Shown: positions 1 through 11,911 of the stretch, in pieces
Layout of the letters: every line of letters starts with the position of its first letter
How positions within the stretch are numbered: the stretch's first letter is position 1
Assembly: GCF_003284935.1 (NCBI RefSeq)
Contig: NZ_QMEV01000008.1
Location: 1-64,000, forward strand
Direction of reading: 5' to 3'
Length of the DNA: 64,000 nt
DNA from: Mycobacterium colombiense
GTDB lineage: Bacteria > Actinomycetota > Actinomycetes > Mycobacteriales > Mycobacteriaceae
Position numbers and translations under genes: made by a program
The notes under the pieces: model-generated
Database searches by the model: none
Told to the model about the DNA's origin: nothing
Seen by the model: only the letters and a program-made list of their open reading frames with translations

Positions 1-555
1 CGGTGCGGTGGCGTCGGTGGGCAGCAGCGCCGCCACGTCGGCGTGGTCGCGCGTCGCCGACGGCGCACCCGCGTCGGCCAGGCCGTGCACCGCGCGCGCC
101 ACCACGCGGCGCACATTGGTGTCCACCACCGGTACCGACTGGCCGTAGGCGAAACAGGCGATGGCGCGGGCGGTGTAGGCGCCGACGCCGGGCAGCGTCA
201 AAAGGGTGTCGACGTCGTCGGGCACCACGTCACCGTGATCGCGCGCGATCACCGTGGCGCATTCGTGCAACCGCGTGGCCCGGCGCGGATAGCCCAGCTT
301 GCCCCAGGCGCGCAGCACGTCCGCAGCGCTGGCCGCGGCCGTCGCCGACGGGGTGGGCCAGCGCCGCACCCAATCCGTCCAGATCGGCAGCACCCGCGAC
401 ACCGGGGTCTGCTGCAGCATGAATTCGCTGACCAGGATTTGCCAGGCGCTGACCCCCGGTTCGCGCCACGGCAGATCGCGGCGCGAGCTGTCGTACCAGT
501 GAACAAGATTGGCGACTGATATGAACCCTGCGCCCGCCACCGCCGGTTGCGGCAT
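1..555 (-). CDS. mutY: A/G-specific adenine glycosylase MutY, N-terminal part (cut by window edge)
   Basis: Base-excision repair glycosylase that removes adenine mispaired with 8-oxoguanine. Reading the minus strand from ATG at 555 gives 185 uninterrupted codons to the edge. They contain the N-terminal WY..S.RDLPWR signature, the EFMLQQTPVSRV helix with the expected catalytic Glu, the helix-hairpin-helix LPGVGAYTARA, and VVDTNVRRV carrying the catalytic Asp. The C-terminal 4Fe-4S cluster and 8-oxoG recognition domain lie outside the window; the family is about 300 residues. The gene is divergent from canB with only 10 bp between the chosen start codons, so each promoter must lie inside the other gene or the start is further downstream. 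The family call is firm and the exact start moderate. Confidence 0.9.
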   Translation of the reverse strand, partial: MPQPAVAGAGFISVANLVHWYDSSRRDLPWREPGVSAWQILVSEFMLQQTPVSRVLPIWTDWVRRWPTPSATAAASAADVLRAWGKLGYPRRATRLHECATVIARDHGDVVPDDVDTLLTLPGVGAYTARAIACFAYGQSVPVVDTNVRRVVARAVHGLADAGAPSATRDHADVAALLPTDATAP

Positions 556-565
556 GATGTCAGCC

Positions 566-1183
566 ATGCCTAACACCAACCCGGTAACCGCGTGGAAGTC
601 ACTCAAAGAGGGTAACGAGCGATTCGTCGCCGGTAAGCCGCAGCATCCCAGCCAAAGTGTTGAGCATCGAGCCAGCCTGGCCGCGGGCCAGAGCCCCACC
701 GCGGTCGTCTTCGGCTGCGCCGACAGTCGAGTGGCCGCCGAGCTCATCTTCGATCAGGGCCTGGGTGACATGTTCGTGGTGCGCACCGCCGGGCAGGCCA
801 TCGACTCGGCGGTGTTGGGCTCCATCGAGTTCGCCGTGGCGGTCCTCGACGTGCCGCTCATCGTCGTGCTGGGTCACGACAGCTGCGGCGCGGTCAAGGC
901 GGCGCTGGCCGCGATCGACGACGGCACCATCCCGGGGGGTTTCGTGCGGGACGTGGTGGAACGCGTGGCGCCGTCGATCCTGATGGGCCGCCGCGAGGGC
1001 CTGAGCCGCGTGGACGAGTTCGAGAAGCGACACGTCTGCGAAACGGTTGCGCAGCTGACGTCTCGGTCGGCCGTCATCGCCGAGCGGGTCGCCGCGGGAA
1101 CGGTGGCCGTGGCCGGAGTCACCTACCACCTCGCCGACGGGCGGGCGGAGTTGTGCGATCACGCCGGCGACATCGGTGAGTAA
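566..1183 (+). CDS. canB: Beta-class carbonic anhydrase
   Basis: Cytoplasmic zinc enzyme for CO2/bicarbonate interconversion, supplying bicarbonate for carboxylations and pH balance. The 205-residue protein has the beta-CA zinc and catalytic signatures CADSR (Cys plus Asp-Arg dyad) and GHDSCGAV (His and Cys ligands), and FVVRTAGQ between them. The start was set at ATG 566 (MPNTNPVTAWKSLKEGNERF), which matches the 207-residue M. tuberculosis Rv3588c. In-frame codons upstream to 509 run across the mutY start and are unlikely to be translated. The neighbouring Rv3587c-type membrane protein follows in the same orientation after about 120 bp. Confidence 0.93.
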   Translation: MPNTNPVTAWKSLKEGNERFVAGKPQHPSQSVEHRASLAAGQSPTAVVFGCADSRVAAELIFDQGLGDMFVVRTAGQAIDSAVLGSIEFAVAVLDVPLIVVLGHDSCGAVKAALAAIDDGTIPGGFVRDVVERVAPSILMGRREGLSRVDEFEKRHVCETVAQLTSRSAVIAERVAAGTVAVAGVTYHLADGRAELCDHAGDIGE

Positions 1184-1306
1184 CGCCCAATAGGGCACGC
1201 GGGGGGCCGAACATCGGCCGCCCCTACACGCCGGCCGGCCAGCAAACCTCGCGACACGCCGGGGCGGGTCAGCCGAATCGATGTGACCTGGGCCTACGCT
1301 GCGAAC

Positions 1307-2116
1307 GTGCTCGATCTGGAACCGCGTGGCCCGCTACCCACCGAGATCTATTGGCGGCGCAGAGGCCTGGCCATTGGTATCGCGGTCGTCGTGATCGGGA
1401 TCGTGGCCGCCGTCGTCATCGCCTTCATGGGGCACAGCGGGGGAGCCAAGCCCGCCAACGCCGACAAGGCCAGCGCCGCCGCGAACAAGCCGGGATCGCC
1501 TGCGCCCCAGGCGCCCCCGCCGCCCGGACCCGAGGGCCCCGCCCCCGCGGTGCCGCCGGCGCAGGGACAGAACCCCGAGACACCCACCCCCACCGCCGCG
1601 GTGCAGCCGCCGCCGGTGCTCAAAGAGGGCGACGACTGCCCCGACTCGACGCTGGCGGTCAAGGGCCTGACCAACGCGCCCCAGTACTTCATCGGTGACC
1701 AGCCGAAGTTCACCATGGTCGTCACCAACATCGGGCTGGTGGCCTGCAAGCGCGACGTCGGCGCGGCGGTGCTGGCGGCCTACGTCTACTCGCTGGACAA
1801 CAAGCGGCTGTGGTCGAACCTGGACTGCGCGCCGTCGAACGAGACGCTGATCAAGACGTTCACCCCGGGCGAGCAGGTGACCACCGCGGTGACGTGGACG
1901 GGAATGGGCTCGGCGCCGCACTGCCCGCTGCCCCGGCCGGCGATCGGGCCGGGCACCTACAACCTGGTCGTGCAGCTGGGCAACCTGCGCTCGATGCCGG
2001 TTCCATTCATCATGAACCAGCCGCCACCGCCGCCGGGCCCGGTGCCCGGACCGGGTCAGCCGGGCGCGGTGCCGCAGCCGGAGGCGCCGCCGATGGCCCC
2101 GCCGCCCGCCGGCTGA
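1307..2116 (+). CDS. Proline-rich single-pass membrane protein (Rv3587c homologue)
   Basis: Function unknown. The start was placed at GTG 1307 (LDLEPRGPLPTEIYWRRR); another in-frame GTG lies at 1283. A short cytoplasmic N-terminus is followed by one strong transmembrane helix (about residues 22-43), a Pro/Ala-rich linker (about 50-110), a conserved extracytoplasmic domain (about 115-240) with several Cys that could form disulfides (DDCPDS, VACKRD, LDCAPS, PHCPLP), and a Pro-rich tail. The fold looks like a secreted beta domain tethered through a cell-wall-spanning linker. It is convergent with disA (14 bp between stops). The homologue sits in the same place in M. tuberculosis and is annotated only as a conserved membrane protein. 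Confidence 0.85.
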   Translation: MLDLEPRGPLPTEIYWRRRGLAIGIAVVVIGIVAAVVIAFMGHSGGAKPANADKASAAANKPGSPAPQAPPPPGPEGPAPAVPPAQGQNPETPTPTAAVQPPPVLKEGDDCPDSTLAVKGLTNAPQYFIGDQPKFTMVVTNIGLVACKRDVGAAVLAAYVYSLDNKRLWSNLDCAPSNETLIKTFTPGEQVTTAVTWTGMGSAPHCPLPRPAIGPGTYNLVVQLGNLRSMPVPFIMNQPPPPPGPVPGPGQPGAVPQPEAPPMAPPPAG

Positions 2117-2130
2117 GGCCGATCGCGCAC

Positions 2131-3210
<1,080 letters not shown>

Positions 3211-4647
3211 TCATTCTTCAGGCCCGAAGCGCCGTCCGTCCAGCCGTCGCACGTTTGCGGGCATGCCGCCGCGCCGGTCGGCGATGGCGAGCATGTGCTC
3301 CATCGCCGCCACGATGGTCGGTGCGCGCAGCGCCCGCATCCCGGCCGGCACGATCTCGCGCCGGGGGTCGTCGCCGTCCGGGATGAGCGCGATGCTGAAG
3401 CCCTGGCGGGCGGCTTCGCTCAGCCGCCGCTCCATGCCGCTGACGCGGCGCAGGTCCCCGGCAAGCCCCACCTCGCCGATCATCACCGCGGTGGTGGGCA
3501 GCGGCAGGTCGGCAAGCGCCGACGCCAGCGCCACCGCGACCGCCAGATCCGACGACGGGTCGGTCAGCCGCATGCCGCCGACGGTGGACAGGTAGATGTC
3601 GTGGGCCCCGACCGGTAGCTTGGCGTGCTTTTCCAGCACCGCGGTGATCATCGCGGCCCGGGAATGGTCGATGCCGCTCACGGCGCGGCGCGGCGAGCCG
3701 CCCTGCGGCGTGGCGAGCAGCGCCTGCACCTCGCCGATGAGCGGTCGTTTGCCGTCGAGTGTCACCGTGATCGCGGTGCCCGGCACCGGGGCCGGACGCT
3801 GATCCAAGAACAGGTTCGACGGGTCGGCGACGCCCTCGATCCCGTTGTCGTGCAACAGGAAACAGCCGACCTCGTCGGCGGCGCCGAACCGGTTCTTGAT
3901 CCCCCGCACCATCCGCAGCGAGCCGTTGCGGTCGCCCTCGAAGTGCAGCACCACGTCGACGAGATGCTCGAGGGAACGCGGCCCGGCGATGGCCCCGTCC
4001 TTGGTGACGTGCCCGACCAGGATCAGCGCCACCCCGTTCGTCTTGGCCGCGGCGGTCAGGGCCGACGTCACCGCGCGGACCTGCGTGACGCCCCCGGCCA
4101 CGCCGTCGGCCTCGGTGGTGGACATGGTCTGCACGGAGTCCACGATCACCAGCGCGGGCTTGACCGTGGCGATGTGCTCGAGCACGGTGTGCAGGTCGGA
4201 TTCGGCCGCCAGGTAGAGCTCGTCGCTGCCGCAGCCGATGCGGTCCGCGCGCAGCCGGATCTGGCCGGCGGACTCCTCGCCGGAGATGTACAGGGCGCGG
4301 CGGCCCGACTTCGCCCAGCGATGCGCGACCTCGAGCAGCAGCGTCGACTTGCCCACCCCGGGATCGCCGGCCAGCAGCGTGACCGAGCCGGGCACCACGC
4401 CGCCGCCGAGCACGCGGTCGAGTTCGTCTACCCCCGTCGTGCGGTGCTGGCTGGCGTTGGGCTCGATGGACGTGATCGGCACGGCCGGTGCGGCCGCGGC
4501 CAGGCCGCTGCGGCGCCCGGCGACCGCGCTGAGAACCGGGACCTCGTCAACCGTGCCCCAGGTGCCGCACTCCAGGCAGCGACCCACCCACTTCGCGGTG
4601 ACGTGCCGACATTCCGAACAGCGGTATTGCTTGCGCGCGGTTGCCAC
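3211..4647 (-). CDS. radA: DNA repair protein RadA (Sms)
   Basis: RecA-like ATPase that helps process recombination intermediates. The 478-residue protein has an N-terminal four-Cys zinc finger ([18 protein letters not shown]), Walker [10 protein letters not shown], Walker B VIVDSVQT, the RadA-specific IKNRFG motif, and a C-terminal Lon-protease-like domain ([16 protein letters not shown]...[12 protein letters not shown]). All motifs are intact and the length is normal. It is the first gene of radA-disA, and the divergent-side neighbour lpqE lies upstream on the same strand. Confidence 0.97.
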   Translation of the reverse strand: MATARKQYRCSECRHVTAKWVGRCLECGTWGTVDEVPVLSAVAGRRSGLAAAAPAVPITSIEPNASQHRTTGVDELDRVLGGGVVPGSVTLLAGDPGVGKSTLLLEVAHRWAKSGRRALYISGEESAGQIRLRADRIGCGSDELYLAAESDLHTVLEHIATVKPALVIVDSVQTMSTTEADGVAGGVTQVRAVTSALTAAAKTNGVALILVGHVTKDGAIAGPRSLEHLVDVVLHFEGDRNGSLRMVRGIKNRFGAADEVGCFLLHDNGIEGVADPSNLFLDQRPAPVPGTAITVTLDGKRPLIGEVQALLATPQGGSPRRAVSGIDHSRAAMITAVLEKHAKLPVGAHDIYLSTVGGMRLTDPSSDLAVAVALASALADLPLPTTAVMIGEVGLAGDLRRVSGMERRLSEAARQGFSIALIPDGDDPRREIVPAGMRALRAPTIVAAMEHMLAIADRRGGMPANVRRLDGRRFGPEE

Positions 4648-4696
4648 GCCATGACGGTATCGAGCCGCTACGACAAGCCCGTGTCACGACAGGCGG

Positions 4697-5257
4697 TTAG
4701 CCCGCCTGGTTTCGCTGCGGAGGCGCCAGCCCGGCCGAGATCGGCACCGAGACGGTCGCCTGGCCGGCCTTCTCGAAATTGAAGGTGAAGTTGTAGGTCA
4801 GCCCGTTGGAGATGGGCTTGGTCAGATTGACGGTCGCCTTGGCCGCGGCGGTGTTCGCACCGACCGGACCCGGCGCCACCTTCTCACCCTCGGGCGTGCC
4901 GATGAACAGCGATCCGCCGGCGGGCAGCCGGGCGTCGCCGCTGACCGTCACCGTGCCGATGTCGCTGCTCACGCCGACGAGCCGGTCGGGCGTGTTCGGC
5001 GACAGGTTGACCGCCACCAGCACCAGGTCCACGGTGCGGCCGGGCTGCAGGTAGTCGCCGGTTTGGTAGGCCTGGATCCGGATGTCGCGCAGCGCCACGT
5101 TGTTGAACGTGACCTTGTTGCCGTTGATGGCGGGCTCCTGGACCGCCATCTGCGAGACCTGTCCGGCTCCGCAACCGCTCACCAGAGCGGCCAGAGCGGC
5201 CAGCACGCCGGCGACGGCGAGCGCGGGAAGGCCGAGGCGGATCTTGAAGCGGTTCAC
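4697..5257 (-). CDS. lpqE: Lipoprotein LpqE
   Basis: Exported lipoprotein of unknown role. The start was set at GTG 5257 because an AGGAGG ribosome-binding site (5267-5272) sits 9 nt upstream and the product (186 aa) then matches the 182-aa M. tuberculosis LpqE; the frame is open to 5290 without support. There is a hydrophobic signal segment with lipobox LVSGC, after which Cys is the mature N-terminus, followed by a beta-rich domain (TFNNVALRDIRIQA...DLVLVAVN...DIGTVTVSG) of the copper-chaperone/YtkA-like beta-sandwich look. No metal motif could be assigned. It is divergent from carD. Confidence 0.9.
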   Translation of the reverse strand: MNRFKIRLGLPALAVAGVLAALAALVSGCGAGQVSQMAVQEPAINGNKVTFNNVALRDIRIQAYQTGDYLQPGRTVDLVLVAVNLSPNTPDRLVGVSSDIGTVTVSGDARLPAGGSLFIGTPEGEKVAPGPVGANTAAAKATVNLTKPISNGLTYNFTFNFEKAGQATVSVPISAGLAPPQRNQAG

Positions 5258-5508
5258 TCTCTCGAGCCTCCTGCTGTTCGACTGATGCAACTATGCACAG
5301 TAGTAGGGACGTCTCGCGCGCGGTAGCGCGGGGCGCCAGACCAGCGCCGGAGCGCTGCCAGCGAGGGTTTCAAGGCCGCCGCCGGGCCGCGTCGGGGCCG
5401 TTGGTAAGGTGTTGCACTGCACGACTTGGTCCGCATGTCAACCCCTAATCTGCGCGTGTTGTGCCCCTGACCTGCATCGTTGCTTCGCGCGTAGTTGGGC
5501 GGCCGTGT

Positions 5509-6029
<521 letters not shown>

Positions 6030-6045
6030 AGGTCCTGACACTTCG

Positions 6046-6759
6046 GTGGCCCCGGAGACGGGCGCGTCAGGCAACGTAGTCGCAGTCGTCCCCGCCGCAG
6101 GGTCGGGCGAACGACTGGCCGCAGGAATTCCCAAGGCATTCTGTTTGGTCGACGGCCGCACGCTGCTGCAGCGCGCGGTCGCCGGTTTGTTGGACTCCGG
6201 GGTGGTCGATCACGTCGTGGCGGCCGTTCCCGCCGACCGGATCGACGAGGCCACACGGGTTCTGGCCGATCACGTCGGGGCCGGCCACGCCACCGTCGTC
6301 GCCGGCGGGACCGACCGCACCGAGTCCGTCCACCTGGCCCTGGCGGCCATACCCACGGCCGCGCCCGAGTTCGTGCTGGTGCACGACGCGGCGCGGGCGC
6401 TGACGCCCCCGTCGCTGATCGCCCGTGTGGTGGCGGCGCTGCGGGCCGGCCACGACGCCGTGGTGCCCGCCCTGCCCCTGCATGACACCATCAAGGCCGT
6501 GGACGCCAACGGGGCGGTGCTGGGGACGCCGGAACGCGCCGGGCTGCGTGCCGTGCAGACCCCGCAGGGCTTCGCGACCGCTCTGCTGTTGCGCGCCTAC
6601 GGGACCTATCGGGCCGGTCGGCACGCCGGCTTCACCGACGACGCGTCGCTGGTCGAGCATGTCGGTGGCCGGGTCCAGGTGGTCGACGGCGACCCGCTGG
6701 CATTCAAGATCACCACCCAGCTCGATTTGCTGCTGGCCGAAGCCGTCGTGCGCCGGTGA
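6046..6759 (+). CDS. ispD: 2-C-methyl-D-erythritol 4-phosphate cytidylyltransferase IspD
   Basis: MEP-pathway enzyme that couples CTP with MEP to form CDP-ME. The start was set at GTG 6046, giving 237 aa against 231 in M. tuberculosis; codons further upstream overlap carD. Motifs are [17 protein letters not shown] (CTP-binding loop with Arg and Lys), [11 protein letters not shown], the TPQGF loop, FTDDASLVE and [10 protein letters not shown] near the C-terminus. Its stop overlaps the ispF start by 4 nt (GTGA), which indicates translational coupling of the two MEP enzymes. Confidence 0.96.
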   Translation: MAPETGASGNVVAVVPAAGSGERLAAGIPKAFCLVDGRTLLQRAVAGLLDSGVVDHVVAAVPADRIDEATRVLADHVGAGHATVVAGGTDRTESVHLALAAIPTAAPEFVLVHDAARALTPPSLIARVVAALRAGHDAVVPALPLHDTIKAVDANGAVLGTPERAGLRAVQTPQGFATALLLRAYGTYRAGRHAGFTDDASLVEHVGGRVQVVDGDPLAFKITTQLDLLLAEAVVRR

Positions 6760-7235
6760 ACGCCCTGCCAAGAGTCGGCCTCGGCGTCGACGTGCACCCC
6801 ATCGAACCCGGGCGGCCGTGCTGGCTGCTGGGCCTGCAGTTCGCCGACGCCGACGGCTGCGCCGGGCATTCCGACGGCGACGTCGCGGCGCACGCGCTGT
6901 GCGACGCGGTGTTGTCGGCCGCCAGGCTGGGCGACCTCGGGGAGGTGTTCGGGGTCGACGATCCGCGCTGGACCGGGGTCAGCGGCGCCGACATGCTGCG
7001 CCACGTCGCGGATCTGGCGTCGCACCACGGCTTCCGGGTGGGCAACGCGGCCGTGCAGGTCATCGGGAACCGGCCGAAGATCGGTCCCCGCCGCGCCGAG
7101 GCGCAGCGGGTGCTCTCGGAATTGCTGGGCGCCCCGGTGTCGGTGTCGGCGACGACGACCGACGGGTTGGGCCTGACCGGACGCGGTGAGGGCCTCGCCG
7201 CCATCGCCACCGCGCTGGTCGTCTCCGCCGGGTAA
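6756..7235 (+). CDS. ispF: 2-C-methyl-D-erythritol 2,4-cyclodiphosphate synthase IspF
   Basis: MEP-pathway enzyme that cyclises CDP-ME 2-phosphate with loss of CMP. The 159-residue protein has zinc ligands Asp12 and His14 (GVDVHP) and His46 ([11 protein letters not shown]), plus the substrate segment GHSDGD and the C-terminal [13 protein letters not shown] of the family. The GTG start at 6756 overlaps the ispD stop. The trimeric enzyme normally has about 160 residues, so this is full length. Confidence 0.96.
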   Translation: MNALPRVGLGVDVHPIEPGRPCWLLGLQFADADGCAGHSDGDVAAHALCDAVLSAARLGDLGEVFGVDDPRWTGVSGADMLRHVADLASHHGFRVGNAAVQVIGNRPKIGPRRAEAQRVLSELLGAPVSVSATTTDGLGLTGRGEGLAAIATALVVSAG

Positions 7236-7284
7236 GCACGCTCAGCGCCGGGGGCCGCGGAACTACCCGGTAAGCTGGCACGTC

Positions 7285-8694
7285 GTGACCGATCAGGCCC
7301 GCTTGCGGCTCCACGACACGGCGGCGGGTGCCGTGCGTGATTTCGTTCCGCTGCGCGAGGGCCACGTCTCCATCTATCTGTGTGGCGCGACGGTCCAGGG
7401 GCTGCCGCACATCGGCCACGTCCGCAGCGGGGTGGCCTTCGACATCCTGCGCCGATGGCTGATCGCGCGCGGCTGCGACGTCGCGTTCATCCGCAACGTC
7501 ACCGACATCGACGACAAGATCCTCAACAAGGCCGCCGCGGCGGGCAGGCCGTGGTGGGAATGGGCGGCCACCTACGAGCGGGCCTTCAGCGCCGCCTACG
7601 ACGCGCTGGACGTGTTGCCGCCGTCGGCCGAGCCGCGGGCCACCGGGCACATCACCCAGATGGTCGAATTGATGGGACGGCTGATCGACACCGATCACGC
7701 CTACGCCGCGGGCGGCGACGTGTACTTCAACGTGCTCAGCTACCCCGAATACGGGCAGCTGTCCGGGCACAAGATCGACGACGTCCATCAGGGCGAGGGC
7801 GTGGCCACCTGCAAACGCGATCAGCGCGACTTCACGCTGTGGAAGGCCGCCAAGCCCGGCGAGCCGTCCTGGCCCACCCCGTGGGGCCGCGGCCGCCCGG
7901 GGTGGCACCTCGAATGTTCCGCGATGGCCCGCACCTACCTGGGTCCGGAGTTCGACATCCATTGCGGCGGAATGGATTTGGTCTTCCCGCACCACGAGAA
8001 CGAGATCGCCCAGAGCCGCGCCGCCGGCGACGGGTTCGCCCGCTACTGGCTGCACAACGGCTGGGTGACGATGGGCGGCGAGAAGATGAGCAAATCGCTG
8101 GGCAACGTGCTGGCCATACCGGCGCTGCTGCAGCGGGTGCGCGCGGCCGAGCTGCGCTACTACCTGGGCAGCGCCCACTACCGCTCGATGCTGGAATTCT
8201 CCGAGACCGCGCTGCAGGACGCGGTGAAAGCCTATGTCGGCGTTGAGGAATTTCTGCACCGCGTCCGGGTGCGGGTGGGCGGCGTCGAACCCGGGCAATG
8301 GACCGACCGCTTCGCCGATGCCCTCAACGACGACCTGGCCGTGCCGGCCGCGCTGGCCGAGGTGCACCAGGCGCGCGCCGAGGGCAACCGGGCGCTGGAC
8401 TCCGGCGATCATGAAGGCGCGCTGCGGCACGCGGGCGCGATCCGCGCGATGATGGGCATCCTGGGCTGCGACCCGCTCGACGAGCGCTGGGAGACCCGCG
8501 ACGAGACGTCGGCGGCCCTGGCCGCCGTCGACGTGCTGGTCCAGGCGGAGCTGAAGAATCGGCAGAAGGCGCGCGAGGAACGCAACTGGGCGCTGGCCGA
8601 CGAGATCCGCGACCGGCTCAAGGACGCCGGCATCGAGGTCACCGACACCGCCGACGGGCCGCAGTGGTCGCTGCAGGCCAGTCCCGAGCAGTAG
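7285..8694 (+). CDS. cysS: Cysteinyl-tRNA synthetase
   Basis: Charges tRNA-Cys. The start at GTG 7285 gives 469 aa, identical to the length of M. tuberculosis CysS1; codons open upstream to 7186 would overlap ispF. It is a class I synthetase with HIGH at residues 42-45, KMSKS at about 267-271 ([11 protein letters not shown]), zinc ligands Cys33 (LCGATVQ), the Cys in HLECSAM and the His/Glu of FPHHENE, and a helical anticodon-binding C-terminus. rlmB follows after 11 nt on the same strand. Confidence 0.97.
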   Translation: MTDQARLRLHDTAAGAVRDFVPLREGHVSIYLCGATVQGLPHIGHVRSGVAFDILRRWLIARGCDVAFIRNVTDIDDKILNKAAAAGRPWWEWAATYERAFSAAYDALDVLPPSAEPRATGHITQMVELMGRLIDTDHAYAAGGDVYFNVLSYPEYGQLSGHKIDDVHQGEGVATCKRDQRDFTLWKAAKPGEPSWPTPWGRGRPGWHLECSAMARTYLGPEFDIHCGGMDLVFPHHENEIAQSRAAGDGFARYWLHNGWVTMGGEKMSKSLGNVLAIPALLQRVRAAELRYYLGSAHYRSMLEFSETALQDAVKAYVGVEEFLHRVRVRVGGVEPGQWTDRFADALNDDLAVPAALAEVHQARAEGNRALDSGDHEGALRHAGAIRAMMGILGCDPLDERWETRDETSAALAAVDVLVQAELKNRQKAREERNWALADEIRDRLKDAGIEVTDTADGPQWSLQASPEQ

Positions 8695-8705
8695 GGGCGG
8701 ACTAG

Positions 8706-9638
8706 ATGGCCGGCAACTCGCGCCGCCGTGGGGCGATACGCAAAGAGGGCACCAAGAAGGGACCGACCGTGGGCTCGGGGGGCCAGCGCCGCCGCGGCCT
8801 GGAAGGTCGTGGCCCCACCCCGCCCGCGCACCTGCGGCCCAATCATCCGGCCGCCAAGCGCGCCAAGGCCCAGAGCCGCCGGCCCGCGCGCGGTAAGACC
8901 GACGAATCCGAGACGGTGCTGGGCCGCAACCCGGTGCTGGAGTGCCTGCGGGCCGGGGTGCCGGCCACCGCGCTCTACGTCGCGCTGGGCACCGACGCCG
9001 ACGAGCGGCTCACCGAATCCGTCACGCGCGCAGCGGATTTGGGCATCTCCATCCTGGAGGTGCCGCGCACCGATCTGGACCGGATGACCAGCAACCACCT
9101 GCACCAGGGCATCGCGTTGCAGGTGCCGCCGTACAACTACGCACACCCCGACGATCTGGTCGGCGCCGCGCTCGCCTCGCCGCCGGCGCTGCTGGTCGCG
9201 CTGGACAACATCTCCGACCCCCGCAACCTGGGTGCCATCGTCCGTTCGGTGGCCGCGTTCGGCGGCCACGGGGTGCTGATCCCGCAGCGCCGATCGGCCT
9301 CGGTGACGGCGGTGGCATGGCGTACCAGCGCCGGGGCCGCGGCCCGCATCCCGGTGGCGCGGGCCACCAATCTGACCAGAACACTGACGGATTGGGCCGG
9401 TCGCGGGCTGCGGGTGATCGGGCTGGACGCCGGCGGTGACACCACGCTCGACGACATCGACGGCACCGATCCGCTGGTGGTCGTCGTGGGATCGGAAGGC
9501 AAGGGCCTTTCGCGGTTGGTGCGGCAGAACTGCGACGAGGTCGTGTCCATCCCGATGGCGGGGGACACCGAATCGCTGAACGCGTCGGTGGCCGCCGGGG
9601 TGGTGCTCGCCGAAATCACCCGCCAGCGCAGGGGTTGA
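8706..9638 (+). CDS. rlmB: 23S rRNA (guanosine-2'-O-)-methyltransferase RlmB-type (SpoU/TrmH family)
   Basis: SPOUT-fold SAM-dependent 2'-O-methylase of 23S rRNA. The 310-residue protein has a basic Arg/Lys-rich extension (about residues 1-65), a substrate-binding L30-like domain ([14 protein letters not shown]), then the three SpoU motifs: [21 protein letters not shown], and [20 protein letters not shown] that forms the knot. The Arg and Ser of the catalytic set are present. It forms a conserved pair with cysS, and its stop overlaps the next gene's possible TTG start. Confidence 0.93.
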   Translation: MAGNSRRRGAIRKEGTKKGPTVGSGGQRRRGLEGRGPTPPAHLRPNHPAAKRAKAQSRRPARGKTDESETVLGRNPVLECLRAGVPATALYVALGTDADERLTESVTRAADLGISILEVPRTDLDRMTSNHLHQGIALQVPPYNYAHPDDLVGAALASPPALLVALDNISDPRNLGAIVRSVAAFGGHGVLIPQRRSASVTAVAWRTSAGAAARIPVARATNLTRTLTDWAGRGLRVIGLDAGGDTTLDDIDGTDPLVVVVGSEGKGLSRLVRQNCDEVVSIPMAGDTESLNASVAAGVVLAEITRQRRG

Positions 9639-10633
9639 CATCGGTGCCCGACCGGCCCGCGCGGCTCCGTGCGGCGCTGGCGGTGCTGCTGGTCGTCGTC
9701 GCGTTGCCGTTCGGCGTCGCCCGCGCCGCCGCACCGGAATTCGATCTTCAGGCCCATCGTGGCGGCCGCGGCGAGACCACCGAGGAATCCCTGCGCGCGT
9801 TCGCCAAGGCGCTCGAATTGGGCGTCAGCACATTGGAACTCGACATCGTGCTCACCGAGGACGGGCAACCGCTGGTGTGGCACGACCCGACGATCCTGGC
9901 CGAGAAGTGCGCCGACACCGCGCCCGCGTTCGCCGGGGACCCGCAGTATCCGTACGTCGGCAAGCTCGTGCACGAACTCACGCTGGCCCAGGTCGACACC
10001 CTGGATTGCGGCCGCCCGCTCGCTGACTATCCCCGGGCCGAAGTGGTGCGGGGCAACAAGATAGCGACGCTGCCGCAGGTTTTTGCGCTCGCCGACTCGT
10101 ACGGCGCCGGCGCGGTGCGCTACAACATCGAAACCAAGGTGGAGGCCGACCGCCCCGGCGCGTCCGCCGATCCGCAGCAGGCCGTCGACGCGGTACTGGC
10201 CGCCGTCAGGTCGGCGGGCAAGGCCGACCGGGTGGAGATTCAGAGCTTCGACTGGCGCACCCTGCCGCTGGTGCGGCGCGCCGAGCCGTCAATTCCGTTG
10301 GTGGCCTTGTACGACGAGCACACCTGGGCGCCGGCCTCGCCGTGGCTGGGCGGGGTGAACCCCGCGTTCGTCGGCGACCCGTTGATCGGCGCGCGGATGG
10401 TGGGCGCGGACATCGTTGCGCCCGACTATCGGCTGGTCACCGGCCGGTCGTTCGTCGACCGTGCGCATGCGTTGGGGCTCAAGGTGATTCCGTGGACGGT
10501 CGACGATGCCGTGGAGATGCGCCGGCAGATCGGTTACGGCGTCGACGGCATCATCACCGACTACCCGACGTCGTTGCGCGGTGTGCTCGCCGAACTGTCG
10601 ATACCGTTGCCGCCGGCCTACCGGCGGGGCTAG
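9635..10633 (+). CDS. Secreted glycerophosphodiester phosphodiesterase
   Basis: Hydrolyses glycerophosphodiesters from lipid head groups to glycerol-3-phosphate and alcohol. The start is either TTG 9635 (4-nt overlap with the rlmB stop) or GTG 9644. The signal peptide is [22 protein letters not shown], cleaved near residue 32. The catalytic GDPD core is complete: [37 protein letters not shown] (metal-binding Glu-Asp and catalytic His), IETKVE, and [28 protein letters not shown] near the end. No equivalent gene lies at this spot in H37Rv, so it is an insertion relative to that genome. Confidence 0.9.
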   Translation: MTSVPDRPARLRAALAVLLVVVALPFGVARAAAPEFDLQAHRGGRGETTEESLRAFAKALELGVSTLELDIVLTEDGQPLVWHDPTILAEKCADTAPAFAGDPQYPYVGKLVHELTLAQVDTLDCGRPLADYPRAEVVRGNKIATLPQVFALADSYGAGAVRYNIETKVEADRPGASADPQQAVDAVLAAVRSAGKADRVEIQSFDWRTLPLVRRAEPSIPLVALYDEHTWAPASPWLGGVNPAFVGDPLIGARMVGADIVAPDYRLVTGRSFVDRAHALGLKVIPWTVDDAVEMRRQIGYGVDGIITDYPTSLRGVLAELSIPLPPAYRRG

Positions 10634-10656
10634 TGCCCGTGCGGCCCGCCCAAGCC

Positions 10657-11898
10657 CTAGAGGCCCAGCAGCCGCGCCGAGGCCCACAGCGCGAGCACCG
10701 CCACCGCCAGCGACGCGGGCACCGTGCACACGCCCAGGCGGGTGTATTCGGCGACGCCGGCATCGACGTCGTGCTGGCGTAACACGCGCCGCCACAACAG
10801 GTTTGACAGCGACCCGACGTAGGTCAGGTTGGGCCCGATGTTGACCCCGATGAGCACCGCCAGCACGGCCACCGGCCCGCTCGGCGCGACCAGCGGCAGC
10901 AGCACGAGCGTGGCGGGCAGGTTGTTGACGACGTTGGCCAGCACGGCGGCTATCGCGGCGACGGCCAGCAGCGCGGGCAGGCTCGAACCCGACGGCAGCA
11001 CCGCCGACATCGCCCGGTCCATCCCGTTGAGCATGACCGCCTGCACCACGACGCCCAGCGCCAGCACGAACACCAGGAACGAGACGTTGACCGAGCGCAC
11101 GATGTCGGATACCGACGTGTGCCGATGGCGCAGGCTGCGCACCGCCAGCACCGCGGCGCCGCACAACGCCACCCAGGCCGGGGCCAGGCCCACGGACTGC
11201 GCGACCGCGAAGCCGGCGAGCGTCAGCGCCACGACCACCAGCACGAACACCGGCGGGCGCGTCGGCGCGCCCAGCTGCTCCGGGTCGGGCTGCACCCGCA
11301 GGTCCTTGGCGAAAAACCACCGGAAGATCACGTAGAGGACGGCGATGGCCCCCGCCCACGGCGCGGCCATCGCGAGGGTGAACTTCGTGAACGAGATGTT
11401 CGCGGTATGGAAGGCCAGCAGGTTGGTCAGGTTCGACACCGGCAGCAACAGCGATGCGCCGTTGGCCAGGTGGGCGGTGGCGTAGGCATAGGGCCGCACC
11501 CGGGTGCGCTGCCGGCGGACGGCGGCCAGCACCACCGGCGTCAGCAGCACCACGGCGGCGTCCAGGCTCAGCACCGCGGTGATGAGCGAGGCGATGACGA
11601 ACACCCGCCGCAGCAGCCCGCCCGACCCGACCCGGCCCCGGGTGATCGCCGCGCCCGCGGCCTCGAACAGGCCCTCGTCGTCGCACAGCTTGGCCAACAC
11701 CAGCACCGCGCCCAGGAACGCGACCACCCCGGACAGATCGGCGATCTGTTTGGCCGCCTGGTGCACCGAGATCGCGCCGACGGCGATCAGGATCAGGGCG
11801 GCCGGGACGGCGGCCAGCGCCTCGGGCCAACCCCCGGGGCGCGCGACGGCGAACGCGAGGACAACGGCAAGCAGCAACAGCGCAAGCGTCAGGGCCAA
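10657..11898 (-). CDS. arsB2: ArsB/SLC13-type membrane transporter (Rv3578 homologue)
   Basis: Integral membrane permease of the ArsB/NhaD ion transporter superfamily. Arsenite is only one possible substrate and nothing nearby (no arsR or arsC) supports it specifically. The start at TTG 11898 gives 413 aa, equal to M. tuberculosis ArsB2. About 10-12 hydrophobic helices are present, with re-entrant-type conserved segments GASLLLPVSNLTNLLAF and VVNNLPATLVLLPL plus IGVNIGPNLTYVGSLSNLLW typical of the family. It is the last gene of a pxpA / MBL-fold / arsB2 operon, starting 13 nt after the preceding stop. Confidence 0.85.
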   Translation of the reverse strand: MALTLALLLLAVVLAFAVARPGGWPEALAAVPAALILIAVGAISVHQAAKQIADLSGVVAFLGAVLVLAKLCDDEGLFEAAGAAITRGRVGSGGLLRRVFVIASLITAVLSLDAAVVLLTPVVLAAVRRQRTRVRPYAYATAHLANGASLLLPVSNLTNLLAFHTANISFTKFTLAMAAPWAGAIAVLYVIFRWFFAKDLRVQPDPEQLGAPTRPPVFVLVVVALTLAGFAVAQSVGLAPAWVALCGAAVLAVRSLRHRHTSVSDIVRSVNVSFLVFVLALGVVVQAVMLNGMDRAMSAVLPSGSSLPALLAVAAIAAVLANVVNNLPATLVLLPLVAPSGPVAVLAVLIGVNIGPNLTYVGSLSNLLWRRVLRQHDVDAGVAEYTRLGVCTVPASLAVAVLALWASARLLGL

Positions 11899-11911
11899 TG
11901 TCTGAACCGCT

